Shown: positions 51,093 to 60,827, counted from the stretch's first letter. The stretch: 64,000 bases of DNA from Oxobacter pfennigii (GCF_001317355.1 NZ_LKET01000021.1:124001-188000), one strand, 5' to 3'. A program made the numbers and translations. Notes: a model not told the origin generated them from the sequence alone.

Positions 51093-51551
51093 ATGGATAG
51101 CATTGATACAAGTATACTCAAATTACTTCAGGAAAACTCCAGAATCTCTATTTCAGAGATTAGCAGTCAGATTAACCTTTCAATTTCTGCTGTAAGTGAA
51201 AGGTTAAAAAAGCTTGAGTCCTCAGGAATAATAGAGCAATATACCACCATAATAAATCCTGTAAAGGTTGGAAAGCTGTTAACTGCAACCATGTTTTTGA
51301 ATTTAGAGAGTCCCAAATATTCTGAAGGTTTTTTACAGTTCATACAATCGGAAAATGAAATAATAGAGTGTTATTATTTGGCCGGAGAATATGATTACAT
51401 ACTCAAAATAATAACTCAGAACACTTTTACCCTTGAAGCTCTTCTTAAAAATATCAAGAGCATAAGAGGGGTACAGAAAACAAGGACAATAGTTGCCTTA
51501 TCAACAATAAAGAATATATATTCCGTCAAGGCGGAAGAGGACAATTTATAA
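51093..51551 (+). CDS. Lrp/AsnC family transcriptional regulator
   Basis: This is a 152-residue feast/famine regulator with an N-terminal helix-turn-helix (ISISEISSQINLSISAVSERLKKLESSGII) and a C-terminal RAM (amino-acid-binding) domain starting VGKLLTATMFLNLESPK. It most likely activates the alanine dehydrogenase gene 18 bp downstream in response to alanine or leucine, as the AlaR/AldR regulators do. The start is ATG 51093; the upstream TTG 51084 is not supported. The promoter region upstream contains AT-rich half-sites only. Confidence 0.92.
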   Translation: MDSIDTSILKLLQENSRISISEISSQINLSISAVSERLKKLESSGIIEQYTTIINPVKVGKLLTATMFLNLESPKYSEGFLQFIQSENEIIECYYLAGEYDYILKIITQNTFTLEALLKNIKSIRGVQKTRTIVALSTIKNIYSVKAEEDNL

Positions 51552-51569
51552 ATGTTGGAGGAGTAGATT

Positions 51570-52688
51570 ATGATAATCGGAGTTCCTAAGGAAATAAAAA
51601 ATAATGAAAACAGGGTGGGAATTACACCGGGAGGAGCTCACGCTCTTGTTAAAAATGGTCATAAAGTTTTAATTGAAAAATCAGCAGGGCAGGGCAGCGG
51701 TATAAACGATGATGAATATGCATCTGTTGGTGCAAAAATATATAATAGTAATATAGATATCTATAATGATTCGGACATTATCGTAAAGGTAAAGGAACCT
51801 TTGGAGAGTGAGTATGAATTATTCAAAGAAAGCCAGACATTATTCACTTATCTCCATCTTGCGCCTAATCCGGCACTTACCCAAGCACTATTAAAGAAGA
51901 GGATTACGGGAATAGCTTACGAGACGGTGCAGTTATCAAACGGCTCTCTTCCTCTTCTTGCTCCCATGAGCGAGGTGGCAGGAAGAATGTCGGTACAGGT
52001 AGGGGCCAATCTCCTTTTGAAATATTCGGGAGGTTTGGGTGTTTTATTAGGAGGAGTTCCGGGTGTTCCACAAGCTGAAGTCGTCATAATAGGCGGGGGT
52101 ACAGTGGGAACCAACGCTGCTAAAATGGCAGTTGGTCTTGGTGCCAGAGTAACCATAATGGATATAAACAGAAACAGATTATCTTATCTTGACGATATGT
52201 TTGGCGGACGTCTTACTACTTTAATATATAATGAATATAACGCAGCAGAGATGGTTAAAAAAGCCGACCTTCTCATAGGAGCAGTACTTGTAGTAGGAGA
52301 AAAAGCACCTAAGATTGTAAGTGAAGAAATGGTAAAAGCCATGAAAAAGGGATCTGTAATAGTAGATGTTGCCATAGATCAGGGAGGTTCCATCGAGACT
52401 ATAGACAGGGTGACAACTCACGATAACCCAAGCTATGAAAAGTATGGAGTTATTCACTACTCCGTCGCCAATATGCCGGGAGCAGTTCCAAGAACCTCTA
52501 CCTATGCACTGACAGGAGCAACTCTTCCCTATCTTTTGGCCATAGCCGATAAGGGAGCCGAAGGTGCCATGTTAAGCGATAAAGGCATTATGCTGGGGCT
52601 AAACACTTACAAAGGTTTTATAACCAATAAGCCAGTGGCAGACAGCCTTAACCTTGAATATACAGCAGCAGAAAAGCTTATTCAATAG
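51570..52688 (+). CDS. ald: alanine dehydrogenase
   Basis: This 372-residue enzyme interconverts L-alanine and pyruvate plus ammonia with NAD+. [33 protein letters not shown] is the N-terminal catalytic domain, and the NAD-binding Rossmann fold has [35 protein letters not shown] holds the catalytic lysine and LHLAPNP a catalytic histidine. [24 protein letters not shown] is the conserved C-terminal block. It is co-transcribed with the Lrp gene (18 bp apart), which suggests amino-acid fermentation or nitrogen assimilation. Confidence 0.97.
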   Translation: MIIGVPKEIKNNENRVGITPGGAHALVKNGHKVLIEKSAGQGSGINDDEYASVGAKIYNSNIDIYNDSDIIVKVKEPLESEYELFKESQTLFTYLHLAPNPALTQALLKKRITGIAYETVQLSNGSLPLLAPMSEVAGRMSVQVGANLLLKYSGGLGVLLGGVPGVPQAEVVIIGGGTVGTNAAKMAVGLGARVTIMDINRNRLSYLDDMFGGRLTTLIYNEYNAAEMVKKADLLIGAVLVVGEKAPKIVSEEMVKAMKKGSVIVDVAIDQGGSIETIDRVTTHDNPSYEKYGVIHYSVANMPGAVPRTSTYALTGATLPYLLAIADKGAEGAMLSDKGIMLGLNTYKGFITNKPVADSLNLEYTAAEKLIQ

Positions 52689-52730
52689 ACTGTACAAATA
52701 CTATATCAGCATTTTACACTACTCCATATA

Positions 52731-52767
52731 AAAATCAGCCAATCAATTTATTTGATTGGCTGATTTT
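52731..52767. terminator. bidirectional terminator after ald
   Basis: AAAATCAGCCAATCAA and TTGATTGGCTGATTTT form a 16-bp perfect stem around TTTA, flanked by A and T runs. It separates ald from the converging aldo/keto reductase. Confidence 0.92.
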
Positions 52768-52781
52768 AATTAAATCTTATT

Positions 52782-53903
52782 TTATGCTTCAATCAATTCT
52801 GCAGCTTTTTTAAGGTGTTCCATGATTTCAATATGCTGTGGACATGCACCTTCGCACTGGCCGCAGGTATAACATGTTGAGGCTTTTCCGCTTCCTCGGG
52901 TTGCAAACATATAATTGTGCCTTGCTCCCTGTAAATTATTATATACCAAATAAGTATTCAGGGCATTTAATATATTGGGAATTGCTATGTTTGCAGGACA
53001 TCCCTTTGTGCAATACTGGCAATTGGTACAGGGAATTCTTGGAACATCCTCCAGCGCTTTCTGAACTTTTGCTATAACCTTGCGTTCATCATCGGTTAAT
53101 GGCTTGAAATCCTGCATGTAGGATAGATTATCCTTCATCTGATCTAAATTGGACATACCGCTAAGCACTGCTATTATTCCATCCAATGATGCGGCAAAGC
53201 GTACAGCCCATGATGCCACTGAAGTATTTGGATTTGCTTCTTTGAATATTCCCGCTATGCTGTCAGGAATGCTTGCCAATGATCCGCCTTTTACCGGCTC
53301 CATAATTATAACAGGCTTATTGTGCTTTCTTGCCACTTCGTAGCATTTTCTTGATTGCACGGAATCACTTTCCCAGTCTGCATAATTTATTTGCAGCTGC
53401 ACAAACTCCATATCCGGATGCCTGTTCAATAAATCATCAAGAACGTCAGCCTTGTCATGGAAAGAGAAGCCTAAATGCTTAATCAGGCCTTTTTCCTTCT
53501 GCTCGGCAAGGAACCCCCAGATATTATAATCATAAAAAGACTGTGTGCGATTATCTCCCAGGTTATGCAAAAGATAAAAATCAAAATATCCTGCTCCAGT
53601 TCTTTCTAAAGAAGTCCAGAACATGTTCTGTGCTTCTTCTGCGGTCTTTGGGCCTGCCCATGCAGGAAGCTTGGTTGCAAGCTGGAATTTATCCCTTGGA
53701 TAGCGGTCTACCAAAGCTTCTTTGATGGCTGCTTCCGATTTACCGTTATTATAGCCGTAAGCTGTATCAAAATAAGTAAATCCTTTTTCTAAAAATAAGT
53801 CCACCATTTGCTTTGTCTGTTCGATATCAATATCCTGTCCAATCATCGGAAGCCGCATCAACCCAAATCCCAGTTTTGGAATGTTTTCACCCAAATATGC
53901 CAT
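52782..53903 (-). CDS. aldo/keto reductase with a C-terminal 2[4Fe-4S] domain
   Basis: This 373-residue enzyme of the ferredoxin-containing aldo/keto reductase family combines a TIM barrel (1-300; FGLMRLPMIGQDIDIEQTKQ, TYFDTAYGYNNGKSE with the catalytic Asp/Tyr, HNLGD) with a C-terminal domain holding two clusters: CTNCQYCTKGCP and CYTCGQCEGACP. Members link NAD(P)H-dependent aldehyde or keto reduction to ferredoxin in anaerobes. GGGGGG precedes the ATG. It is monocistronic, on the minus strand, and the substrate is unknown. Confidence 0.93.
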   Translation of the reverse strand: MAYLGENIPKLGFGLMRLPMIGQDIDIEQTKQMVDLFLEKGFTYFDTAYGYNNGKSEAAIKEALVDRYPRDKFQLATKLPAWAGPKTAEEAQNMFWTSLERTGAGYFDFYLLHNLGDNRTQSFYDYNIWGFLAEQKEKGLIKHLGFSFHDKADVLDDLLNRHPDMEFVQLQINYADWESDSVQSRKCYEVARKHNKPVIIMEPVKGGSLASIPDSIAGIFKEANPNTSVASWAVRFAASLDGIIAVLSGMSNLDQMKDNLSYMQDFKPLTDDERKVIAKVQKALEDVPRIPCTNCQYCTKGCPANIAIPNILNALNTYLVYNNLQGARHNYMFATRGSGKASTCYTCGQCEGACPQHIEIMEHLKKAAELIEA

Positions 53904-54116
53904 TATTATCCCCCCGTGTTTTATTTATTTTAAAATTATATAACGTAATTAAAGTATATTTATATAATTATAACTCTTTATCCTAAGTTTTGGTCAATAG
54001 CTTTGATAAAAAGTATAAAAAATAACATAATAATTACTTCTTATTGTGAAAACATATAATTAATAATATAATTTGATAGAGCTTAAAAAAAACATTAAGA
54101 AAAGGTTGTTGAAAAT

Positions 54117-54938
54117 ATGGAAATTATAAATTGCAAGCAAGTCGCACTCTCTATTGAGGAAAATACATTGGTGAATATTCACAAATTGAAAGAGGCAGGT
54201 GTAATCCCTACCGTAGCAATCATAAGGATAGGTGATGACGAAGGCAATATATCCTATCAAAAAAGTATAATAAAAAAGTGCGAATCCATGGAGATACAAT
54301 ATAAGCTATATGAATATGACAAGGTGGAAGAGAGATCATCCTCAAGATATCTGGATCTTATAAAAAATTTGAACAGGAATGAAAGTATTCATGGAATAAT
54401 GGTTCTTATACCGAAGAATTCCACTACCGATGCCATTACTTTTATTCATTCGGGCAAGGACGTTGATAACATAACAGGCAAGGGTGATATGTACCCCTGT
54501 ACGGCAGAAGCGGTAATAGCCATTTTAGATTATATGAACATAAACTTAGAGGGTGCCAATGTGGCAGTTATGGGAAAAAGCAATAAGGTAGGAAAACCTG
54601 TATCTGAAATGCTTATGAACAGAGATGCCACCGTAACCGTGTGCCATGCAAAAACTGTAAATACTCACGAGATAACCAGCCGGGCTGATATTTTGGTTGT
54701 TGCTATTGGCGTGCCAAAATTTGTAGATGAAAAATTCATAAAAAAAGATGCTGTTATTATTGATGTTGGCATTAACGTGGATGAGGAAGGTAAATTGTGC
54801 GGTGATGTGAATTTAGACAGCGTAAAAGACAAGGCAAAGGCTTGCACTCCTGCTGTAAACGGTGTTGGTGCTGTCACAACCGCAATCCTCATGAAGAGCA
54901 TATATTTATGCGCTTACAAACAAACTCGGGCCAAATAA
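54117..54938 (+). CDS. folD: FolD, methylene-tetrahydrofolate dehydrogenase/cyclohydrolase
   Basis: This bifunctional enzyme interconverts methylene-, methenyl- and formyl-tetrahydrofolate. At 273 residues it is near normal length (280-300), with the active-site Tyr and Lys in ISYQKSIIKKCE, GKDVDNITGKG in place of the common QKDVDGF motif, and the NAD(P)-site GKSNKVGKPVSEML. VAIGVPKF and DVGIN are the last conserved blocks. The methyl branch of one-carbon metabolism would receive methyl groups from the corrinoid system in this window. GGTTG precedes the ATG, a weak ribosome site. Single gene. Confidence 0.94.
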   Translation: MEIINCKQVALSIEENTLVNIHKLKEAGVIPTVAIIRIGDDEGNISYQKSIIKKCESMEIQYKLYEYDKVEERSSSRYLDLIKNLNRNESIHGIMVLIPKNSTTDAITFIHSGKDVDNITGKGDMYPCTAEAVIAILDYMNINLEGANVAVMGKSNKVGKPVSEMLMNRDATVTVCHAKTVNTHEITSRADILVVAIGVPKFVDEKFIKKDAVIIDVGINVDEEGKLCGDVNLDSVKDKAKACTPAVNGVGAVTTAILMKSIYLCAYKQTRAK

Positions 54939-55030
54939 AATAAGCTGTGCCACTTATGCATTCGAAATTTCTCAATACCGTAATGAATCATCAAGCGTCT
55001 AACAATTAAGTTTTAAAATATTCCATAAAA

Positions 55031-55058
55031 TAACAGCGAACACTTATGTTCGCTGTTT
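55031..55058. terminator. terminator-like hairpin after folD
   Basis: AACAGCGAACA and TGTTCGCTGTT form an 11-bp stem around CTTA, followed by TTTGC. It can act in either direction because both flanks are A/T-rich. Confidence 0.6.
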
Positions 55059-55215
55059 GCATATCTATTGATTTATAAACTTTTAAGTGGTAGTATAGAA
55101 AGTGGAGTTTTTAATATCATATTATAATAACTCAATAATATCATATCACACTTTTAATTATGCGTCAATAGATTTTGAAAGGTCATTTACATTATTTATA
55201 TGGAGGTGCCTTATA

Positions 55216-55707
55216 TTGTCATTTGAAATTATCGATGTATCTTCATGGCTTATACAAAAACCAGCGGTGGTTGAAATTGAAAAGTGCAACGAACTGACCA
55301 AGCAATTTGGATTGACCTTATCCCGTTTGGATGCTGTAAAACTTATTGAAACGCGTACTGCCGCGTTGAAAAAAAACGGGCGGATTGAATTTGGAGGAGG
55401 TGTTATTGACAAAATAATCAGAGAATTCTGCGATTCTCCTTATATATCTATGCATAATTATGCCGAAACACTTCATGAACTTATTGAAATGTTTTATTTT
55501 TATAAGAATGAAACCCTTGATTTAATGAGTGACGATGAATTGATAAAATTCATGAAAAAAAGCTTTGATGATAAATGCCAGGGGTCATTGGAACTGCTCT
55601 CAGGGCGGGAGCTTTCCAACATGGCGCGAAATTTAAAATGCGGGCATGCTCCGGACCACTTGGAGGATATCCTGGATGATGAGGAAGATGAAGATGGCAG
55701 ATATTGA
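55216..55707 (+). CDS. DUF6323-like protein, first of a gene pair
   Basis: This 163-residue protein, starting MSFEIIDVSSWLIQ (TTG), matches from memory the DUF6323 family of unknown function. It contains CNELTKQFGLTLSRLDAVKLI, GRIEFGGGVIDKIIREFCDSPY and a helical LHELIEMFYFYKNETLDLMSDD block, and ends with an acidic tail. GGAGG is 9 bases before TTG 55216; an earlier in-frame GTG (55102) has no site. The stop overlaps the start of the next gene by 14 bp, so they form an operon. Family pairs of this kind are conserved in Clostridia, but I know of no characterised function. Confidence 0.65.
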   Translation: MSFEIIDVSSWLIQKPAVVEIEKCNELTKQFGLTLSRLDAVKLIETRTAALKKNGRIEFGGGVIDKIIREFCDSPYISMHNYAETLHELIEMFYFYKNETLDLMSDDELIKFMKKSFDDKCQGSLELLSGRELSNMARNLKCGHAPDHLEDILDDEEDEDGRY

Positions 55708-57058
55708 TAAAAGGTGCATTATTGACGATAAAAATTTAAGCAGCGAGCATTACTTCTCTTTGCTCCTTAAGGAATCCCGTAAACTCGGCCTTTTAGAAGA
55801 TTCAGATATGACAAATATTCAATTACAGTGTATTGAGCTTTTGGCATATAAAGTTGAGAGATACAACAGCGGCGACAGCAGTTCTATAAGAGTGGAAACT
55901 GCCGAGAGTATTATGAAATCCAACTTTTACACGATGGGGGTGTATTTGAAATCTCTGCAGGATACCGGACATGCTGTGAGCCAAATAAAAACATCGCCGG
56001 TTTCTTTAATATATCAAAAAGGCAGGAAATTAATTAACGCGAAAATTCATGCAGCAAAGCATATCTATAGGATGATTCAAGGCAATAAATTGACTACCAT
56101 AAACTACGCCTATAACGCAACGGTAAGCCATAATGGCGTAGGAAGTTTTTTTGAATTATATAATCCGGAATATGAAGCCCATGAAACTATTGCATCCATC
56201 GATTATCAGATTTGCAATACTATTACAGGTTTGGCGGGCGTTGAATATATTTTAAAATATCTTGAAAATATTTTTCTTGAAAACCAGTTTTGCAGAAATT
56301 TTGCCGCGGAGGATATACATCATCTGCTCTGCGGATATGATGAAGGTTACAAGGACCTGCTAATTAATATATTTGAGCAGGTATTGGCAGCGGCATTAGG
56401 ATGTGTGCTTGCAAACCGAAGCGTTTTGAAGCTGGATATTTCAGGGCAGGAAGTTGAACAGCTATATAGTGAGCTGTGTAAAGATGACGACAACTTGCTT
56501 ATTTTTAAAATTCATAATGCAGCAGAGAAGATCTTTAAAGAGGCGGATATATCAAGTATCCCCCTTCAAAGATATATTAAAATATGCCTGCCTCAAATCA
56601 CAGCAACTATAATAAACGCAGTCAGAGAAGATACTCTTGATAAAGTATTTGTATGCCCTGTTAATCCCGACATGAGGCCTAAGGTGAGATTTTCATCCGG
56701 TGCCAAGATGAGGGATGAAGATTACAGGAAGTTTATAGGTGAGTTGCACGAATGCCGGTATTCATCTGATAAGTCTGAGCTTATAAAAGAAAAAGTAAAA
56801 TCCTTTGGTGATTTTGAAGATTTATTGCTTGATGGCAAATTAAGCCAGGAAGAGATGCTATACGTCTTTGATATCCTTGGAAATGGTGAGATTGCTGCAT
56901 TAATTAAAAGACATCCGTTTCAAACTTTTATTCAGGCTGTGGATTTGTCCGAAGATGAACGGGTACTGCGAATATACCTTAAAAGGTACTTTAACAGGCT
57001 TAAAGCAGACAGGCAGGAGCATATTCTTGAAGTCATGGAGCGTCTTATTGATAACTGA
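55694..57058 (+). CDS. DUF6179-like protein, second of a gene pair
   Basis: This 454-residue, mostly helical cytoplasmic protein matches from memory the DUF6179 family. MADIDKRCIIDDKNLSSEHYF opens it; central patterns are ETAESIMKSNFYTMGVYLK, LCGYDEGYKDLLINIFEQVL and CVLANRSVLKLDISGQE. It ends with a helical DRQEHILEVMERLIDN. It starts inside the DUF6323-like gene with GAGG upstream and an overlap of 14 bp, so stoichiometric co-expression is likely. No catalytic motif is obvious. A regulatory or chaperone-like role is possible but not shown. Confidence 0.65.
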   Translation: MADIDKRCIIDDKNLSSEHYFSLLLKESRKLGLLEDSDMTNIQLQCIELLAYKVERYNSGDSSSIRVETAESIMKSNFYTMGVYLKSLQDTGHAVSQIKTSPVSLIYQKGRKLINAKIHAAKHIYRMIQGNKLTTINYAYNATVSHNGVGSFFELYNPEYEAHETIASIDYQICNTITGLAGVEYILKYLENIFLENQFCRNFAAEDIHHLLCGYDEGYKDLLINIFEQVLAAALGCVLANRSVLKLDISGQEVEQLYSELCKDDDNLLIFKIHNAAEKIFKEADISSIPLQRYIKICLPQITATIINAVREDTLDKVFVCPVNPDMRPKVRFSSGAKMRDEDYRKFIGELHECRYSSDKSELIKEKVKSFGDFEDLLLDGKLSQEEMLYVFDILGNGEIAALIKRHPFQTFIQAVDLSEDERVLRIYLKRYFNRLKADRQEHILEVMERLIDN

Positions 57059-57359
57059 TGATATTGAAAGAACTTAGAATAAATACAAATAAGAATGCAC
57101 GAAATGTTTTCGGTGTAGTAATAAATTATGGTTTTGAAATTTCTCTAGAAGAAAATAAACTGTAAATTTATTATATCAGGGATGGTAAATAGGAACAGTA
57201 AATGTTATATTTAAATAGTAATATAATGATATTTTTTGTAATATTGTTATAGTAGACTCACTATGAAAATATCATAGCATTATCTATTATTTAATCATTA
57301 TAAGGGACAAGCACTTGATTTTGCAGTTAAATAGTCATTCATTAAAAGGAGGTATGTAT
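57059..57359. other. intergenic region before methyltransferase 2
   Basis: This 301-bp AT-rich gap has no gene. It ends with TAAAAGGAGG, the ribosome site of the methyltransferase gene. A short inverted repeat TATGA/TCATA near 57261-57275 is the only dyad I see. A -10-like TATAGT near 57247 could serve as promoter. Confidence 0.4.
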
Positions 57360-58352
57360 ATGTTAACCAAAAGACAGAACCTTTTAGAGACTATTAGAGG
57401 CGGACACCCCGACAGATTTGTAAACCAATGGGAGGCTTTTGCAATGGTCGCCGGAGACCCAATTACTGCAAAAAATCCCAGGCCTACAGTTAAAGGAGGG
57501 CCGGATGTAACAGATGGATGGGGAGTTGTAAGAAGATTTCCCCCAAATGTACCGGCTGCCTTTCCCCTTCATGACCCGGCACACAAGGTAGTAAATGATA
57601 TTACCAAGTGGAAAGAGGTAGTGAAGGGTCCTACATTTGATTATGCCGAAGGAGCCTGGGATAACATTCTTGCTCAAGCTGCCAAGGTTGACAGAAATGA
57701 GCAGTTTCTATCCATGCTTGTTACACCGGGAATTTTTGAACAGGTTCATTACTTAACCGGAATAGACGATTGCCTGATGTATTTTTATGAAGAGCCTGAA
57801 GCATTGCATGAATTAATCGATTACATCGTGGATTGGAAATTGCAGTACGCACAGCTTGTTTGTGACATAGTAAAGCCCGAAGTAATTATTCATCATGATG
57901 ACTGGGGCAGCCAGCTCAATTCTTTTATGTCCCCTGATATGTTTGCCGAATTTATCGTTCCTGGTTTCAAGAAGATATACGGATATTACAAATCCCATGG
58001 AGTAGAGTTAATCGTTCATCACAGCGATTCATATGCGGCAAATTTGGTTCCGTATATGATCGAAATGGGAATAGACATATGGCAGGGAGTTATGACTACC
58101 AACAATACACCTGAATTGATTAAAAAATACGGCGGCCAGATTACATTTATGGGTGATATCGATAATGGTGTAGTAGACCGGGAAGACTGGTCACTTGAAG
58201 TAATAAGAAGAGAAGTAGAAAGAGCTTGTACAAACTGCGGTAAATTATATTTTATACCCAATACAACAATGGGCGGAGCCAACAGTTTATATACAGGCGT
58301 TTATGAAACTGTAACTGCAGAGATAGACAGAATGAGTAAAGTAATGTTCTAA
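57360..58352 (+). CDS. uroporphyrinogen decarboxylase-family methyltransferase 2 (HHxD type)
   Basis: This 330-residue close paralogue of the gene at 41516 has nearly the same motifs: MLTKRQNLLETIRGGHPDRFV, VVRRFPPNVPAAFPLHD, IIHHDDWGSQLN and LIVHHSDSYAANLVP. The HHSD at 220-223 stands where the HxC zinc motif of MtaA-like enzymes occurs. It is thus likely a substrate:corrinoid methyltransferase of the same class, perhaps for a different methylated compound, and uses the corrinoid protein encoded at 40802 or one elsewhere. The start at 57360 has GGAGG at the right distance. A terminator follows. Confidence 0.9.
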   Translation: MLTKRQNLLETIRGGHPDRFVNQWEAFAMVAGDPITAKNPRPTVKGGPDVTDGWGVVRRFPPNVPAAFPLHDPAHKVVNDITKWKEVVKGPTFDYAEGAWDNILAQAAKVDRNEQFLSMLVTPGIFEQVHYLTGIDDCLMYFYEEPEALHELIDYIVDWKLQYAQLVCDIVKPEVIIHHDDWGSQLNSFMSPDMFAEFIVPGFKKIYGYYKSHGVELIVHHSDSYAANLVPYMIEMGIDIWQGVMTTNNTPELIKKYGGQITFMGDIDNGVVDREDWSLEVIRREVERACTNCGKLYFIPNTTMGGANSLYTGVYETVTAEIDRMSKVMF

Positions 58353-58405
58353 ATTGTAGACATCTATTCCGCATATAAACTGCGAATAACAGTGCTGGCA
58401 TAATA

Positions 58406-58446
58406 AAAATATAAGGGGCACTTATAAAAGTGCCCCTTATATTTTA
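58406..58446. terminator. rho-independent terminator after methyltransferase 2
   Basis: AAATATAAGGGGCACTT and AAGTGCCCCTTATATTT form a 17-bp perfect stem around ATAA, ending in a T-run. Confidence 0.92.
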
Positions 58447-58626
58447 GGTATAAAGCATCTCTTAATTATCCTGCCAATTTCCGTGGCAATTCAATCATAT
58501 CCATCATAAAAAGAACTTATCAACATATCAGAACAAAGTCGAAAAGGTCAAAAACGGAATGGTTGTAAATTTATGTAAAAGGTATTAATATTAAATATAT
58601 AATGTTATTTTTATAACGGATTGTTT

Positions 58627-58649
58627 TTAACTAATTTTAAATTAGTTAA
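58627..58649. promoter_or_regulatory. 23-bp perfect palindrome upstream of methyltransferase 3, operator candidate
   Basis: TTAACTAATTT and AAATTAGTTAA are exact complements around one T. The site lies just before the AAAGGAGGG ribosome site of the gene at 58673. A repressor there could block transcription, or the RNA hairpin could mask the ribosome site. Confidence 0.5.
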
Positions 58650-58672
58650 TTATAAAAAGGAGGGTAAACCTA

Positions 58673-59716
58673 ATGTCAAAATCAAAATTGACACCAAAGG
58701 AAAATTATCTGAAGGTTGTAAGAGGGGAAATACCTGATTGGGTACCTATACATACCATGGGATTACCGGGCTACAATGGTGAAACAGCCTGGAAGATGGT
58801 AGGGCCTAATATCTGGGGAACTCCCGGCGCACCATCTAAAGATGGAAGAACAGATATCTGGGGTGTACATTATGTAGCCAATGAAGAGACGAACTATGGC
58901 GGCATTCCTGAACCAAACAATTTCATACTTGAAGATGTGACAAAATGGCATGAAGTTGTAAAAGCTCCTGAAACTCCTGCCGTAGATGAAATAGACTGGG
59001 ATGCACAGATGAAAAAGGACTATGAGTTTTCAAACATCGATACCACTCAATCAGCGGCGATGATGAACATTCCTTTGATGCCTTTCCAGCAGCTGATAGC
59101 TTTGATGGGCTTTAACAACGGTCTTTGCGCATTGCTGGAAGAACCGGAATCCTGCAAGGAACTGATCAATTTTATGATTGACTATTATATGCCCTTCATT
59201 GAAAAAGCAGTTGATGTTTATAAACCTGATATGGTTTATATCCTTGATGATACTGCTGCCAAACTAAATCCCTTCATTTCTCTCGACATTTTTCAGGATA
59301 TATTTGTACCCGCCTATGCAAGACTTTTAAAACCCGCAAACGACAGAGGCATTCCAATACAGCTTCATAACTGCGGAAGATGCGAAGACTTTTTAGATGA
59401 TATGGTTAAGTTGGGAGTCAGAGCCTGGGACCCGGCACAGACTGCAAATAATCTTTTGAGCATTAAAGAAAAGTTTAAAGGTAAACTTACTGTCTGCGGA
59501 TGCTATGACTGGAAGGTTCCATTAACATGGCCGGAATATAATGAAGAAGAACTTAGGCAGAGCGTAAGGGATGCCATTGACAAATACGCACCTGGCGGCG
59601 GATATGCGGCAAGAGCTAATGCCCTTGGCAAATTCGGCGATCCTGACATTGCCAAGGTTAATGAAATCCTTCAAAGTGAAGTTTACTATTACACAAGAGA
59701 TTATTATATAAAATAA
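58673..59716 (+). CDS. uroporphyrinogen decarboxylase-family methyltransferase 3 (HxC zinc type)
   Basis: This 347-residue URO-D-family protein has a classical zinc site: His232 and Cys234 in QLHNCGRCEDF plus Cys275/Cys277 near LTVCGCYDW. Other patterns: MSKSKLTPKENYLKVVRGEI, IWGVHYVANEETNYGGIPEPNN and DDTAAKLNPFISLDIFQ. This is the metal arrangement of MtaA/MtbA-type thiol-activating methyltransferases, so it may be a substrate:corrinoid or corrinoid:acceptor methyltransferase. AGGAGGG precedes ATG 58673. It is about 70% similar by eye to the next gene and both lie on one transcript 76 bp apart, behind a palindromic operator. Confidence 0.9.
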   Translation: MSKSKLTPKENYLKVVRGEIPDWVPIHTMGLPGYNGETAWKMVGPNIWGTPGAPSKDGRTDIWGVHYVANEETNYGGIPEPNNFILEDVTKWHEVVKAPETPAVDEIDWDAQMKKDYEFSNIDTTQSAAMMNIPLMPFQQLIALMGFNNGLCALLEEPESCKELINFMIDYYMPFIEKAVDVYKPDMVYILDDTAAKLNPFISLDIFQDIFVPAYARLLKPANDRGIPIQLHNCGRCEDFLDDMVKLGVRAWDPAQTANNLLSIKEKFKGKLTVCGCYDWKVPLTWPEYNEEELRQSVRDAIDKYAPGGGYAARANALGKFGDPDIAKVNEILQSEVYYYTRDYYIK

Positions 59717-59792
59717 TAAGTGAGGAATTAATCACATTAATTATAGAAGGCATATTCATGCCTTCTATAATATTAATAAAAGGAGGCACACA

Positions 59793-60827
59793 ATGTATAA
59801 ATCAAAGCTGACTCCGAAAGAAAATTATATGCGTATCTTAAAAGGAGAAATGCCGGAATATGTTCCTGTATTCACAATGGGAAATCCACCATGGAAGGGT
59901 GAACCGGTATATAAGAATGTAGGACCTTTTATATTCGGAATGCCTGCAATGACACCGCCTGAAGGAAGATACGATATATGGGGAGTGCATTATGTTGCCA
60001 ATGAAGAAACGGGTTATGGAGGTATTCCTGAGCCTAACAATTTTATTTTGGAGGATATTACCAAATGGCACCAGGTTATAAAAGCTCCAAAAATGCCGGA
60101 GGTGGATTGGGAACAGCAGGCAAAGAAAAATTACGAATTTGCCAAAATAAACCTCGACGAATCGGCTGCATGCATAAACGTAGGATTTATGCCATTTCAA
60201 CAGCTTATTGCCTTTATGGGCTTTAACAGCGGACTCTGCGCATTATATGAGGAGCCGGAATACTGCAAGGAATTGCTCAATTATATGGCAGATTTTTATT
60301 TGCCTGTTATTGAAAAATCCGTGGAGTATTATAAACCGGACCTGGTTTATTTTGCTGATGATACGGCAGCAAAGCTAAATCCCTTCATGTCTGTTGAAAT
60401 GTTCAGAGACATATTTAAGCCTGTTTATGAAAGGATATTGAAACCTGTGAACGAAAGGGGCATTCCCATACAGCTGCATAACTGTGGGAGATGTGAAGAC
60501 TTTTTAGATGATATGGTTGAATTGGGAGTCAGGGTATGGGATCCGGCACAGCCCACAAATGACCTTTTAAGCATAAAAGAAAAATATAAAGGCAAACTTG
60601 CTGTAGCAGGATGCTATGAATGGGTTGTACCAGACACATGGCCGGATGCAGATGAGGAGGAAACGAGGCAGGGCGTACGGGATGCGATTGATAAATACGC
60701 ACCCGGCGGAGGTTTTGCAATAGCCGCCAATGCTTTGGGGAGAATAGGAGATCCTGACATTGCAAAGATCAACTCATGGATTAAGAGCGAAGCTTATTTA
60801 TACGGCAGAGGTTATTACATAAAATAA
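59793..60827 (+). CDS. uroporphyrinogen decarboxylase-family methyltransferase 4 (HxC zinc type)
   Basis: This 344-residue paralogue of the gene at 58673 starts MYKSKLTPKENYMRILKGEM and keeps IPIQLHNCGRCEDF (His229, Cys231) and Cys274 in AVAGCYEW. DDTAAKLNPFMSVEMFRDIF and the C-terminal GGFAIAANALGR are conserved. The tandem arrangement suggests a recent duplication with divergence to a second substrate, or a heteromeric partner. AAAGGAGG lies before the ATG. A MITE-like inverted-repeat element begins 14 bp after its stop. Confidence 0.9.
   Translation: MYKSKLTPKENYMRILKGEMPEYVPVFTMGNPPWKGEPVYKNVGPFIFGMPAMTPPEGRYDIWGVHYVANEETGYGGIPEPNNFILEDITKWHQVIKAPKMPEVDWEQQAKKNYEFAKINLDESAACINVGFMPFQQLIAFMGFNSGLCALYEEPEYCKELLNYMADFYLPVIEKSVEYYKPDLVYFADDTAAKLNPFMSVEMFRDIFKPVYERILKPVNERGIPIQLHNCGRCEDFLDDMVELGVRVWDPAQPTNDLLSIKEKYKGKLAVAGCYEWVVPDTWPDADEEETRQGVRDAIDKYAPGGGFAIAANALGRIGDPDIAKINSWIKSEAYLYGRGYYIK

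Larger units (their letters stand above)
58353..58672. other. intergenic region between methyltransferases 2 and 3
   Basis: The 320-bp gap holds a terminator at 58406, an AT-rich promoter area and a perfect palindrome at 58627, all listed separately. No gene is supported. Confidence 0.5.
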
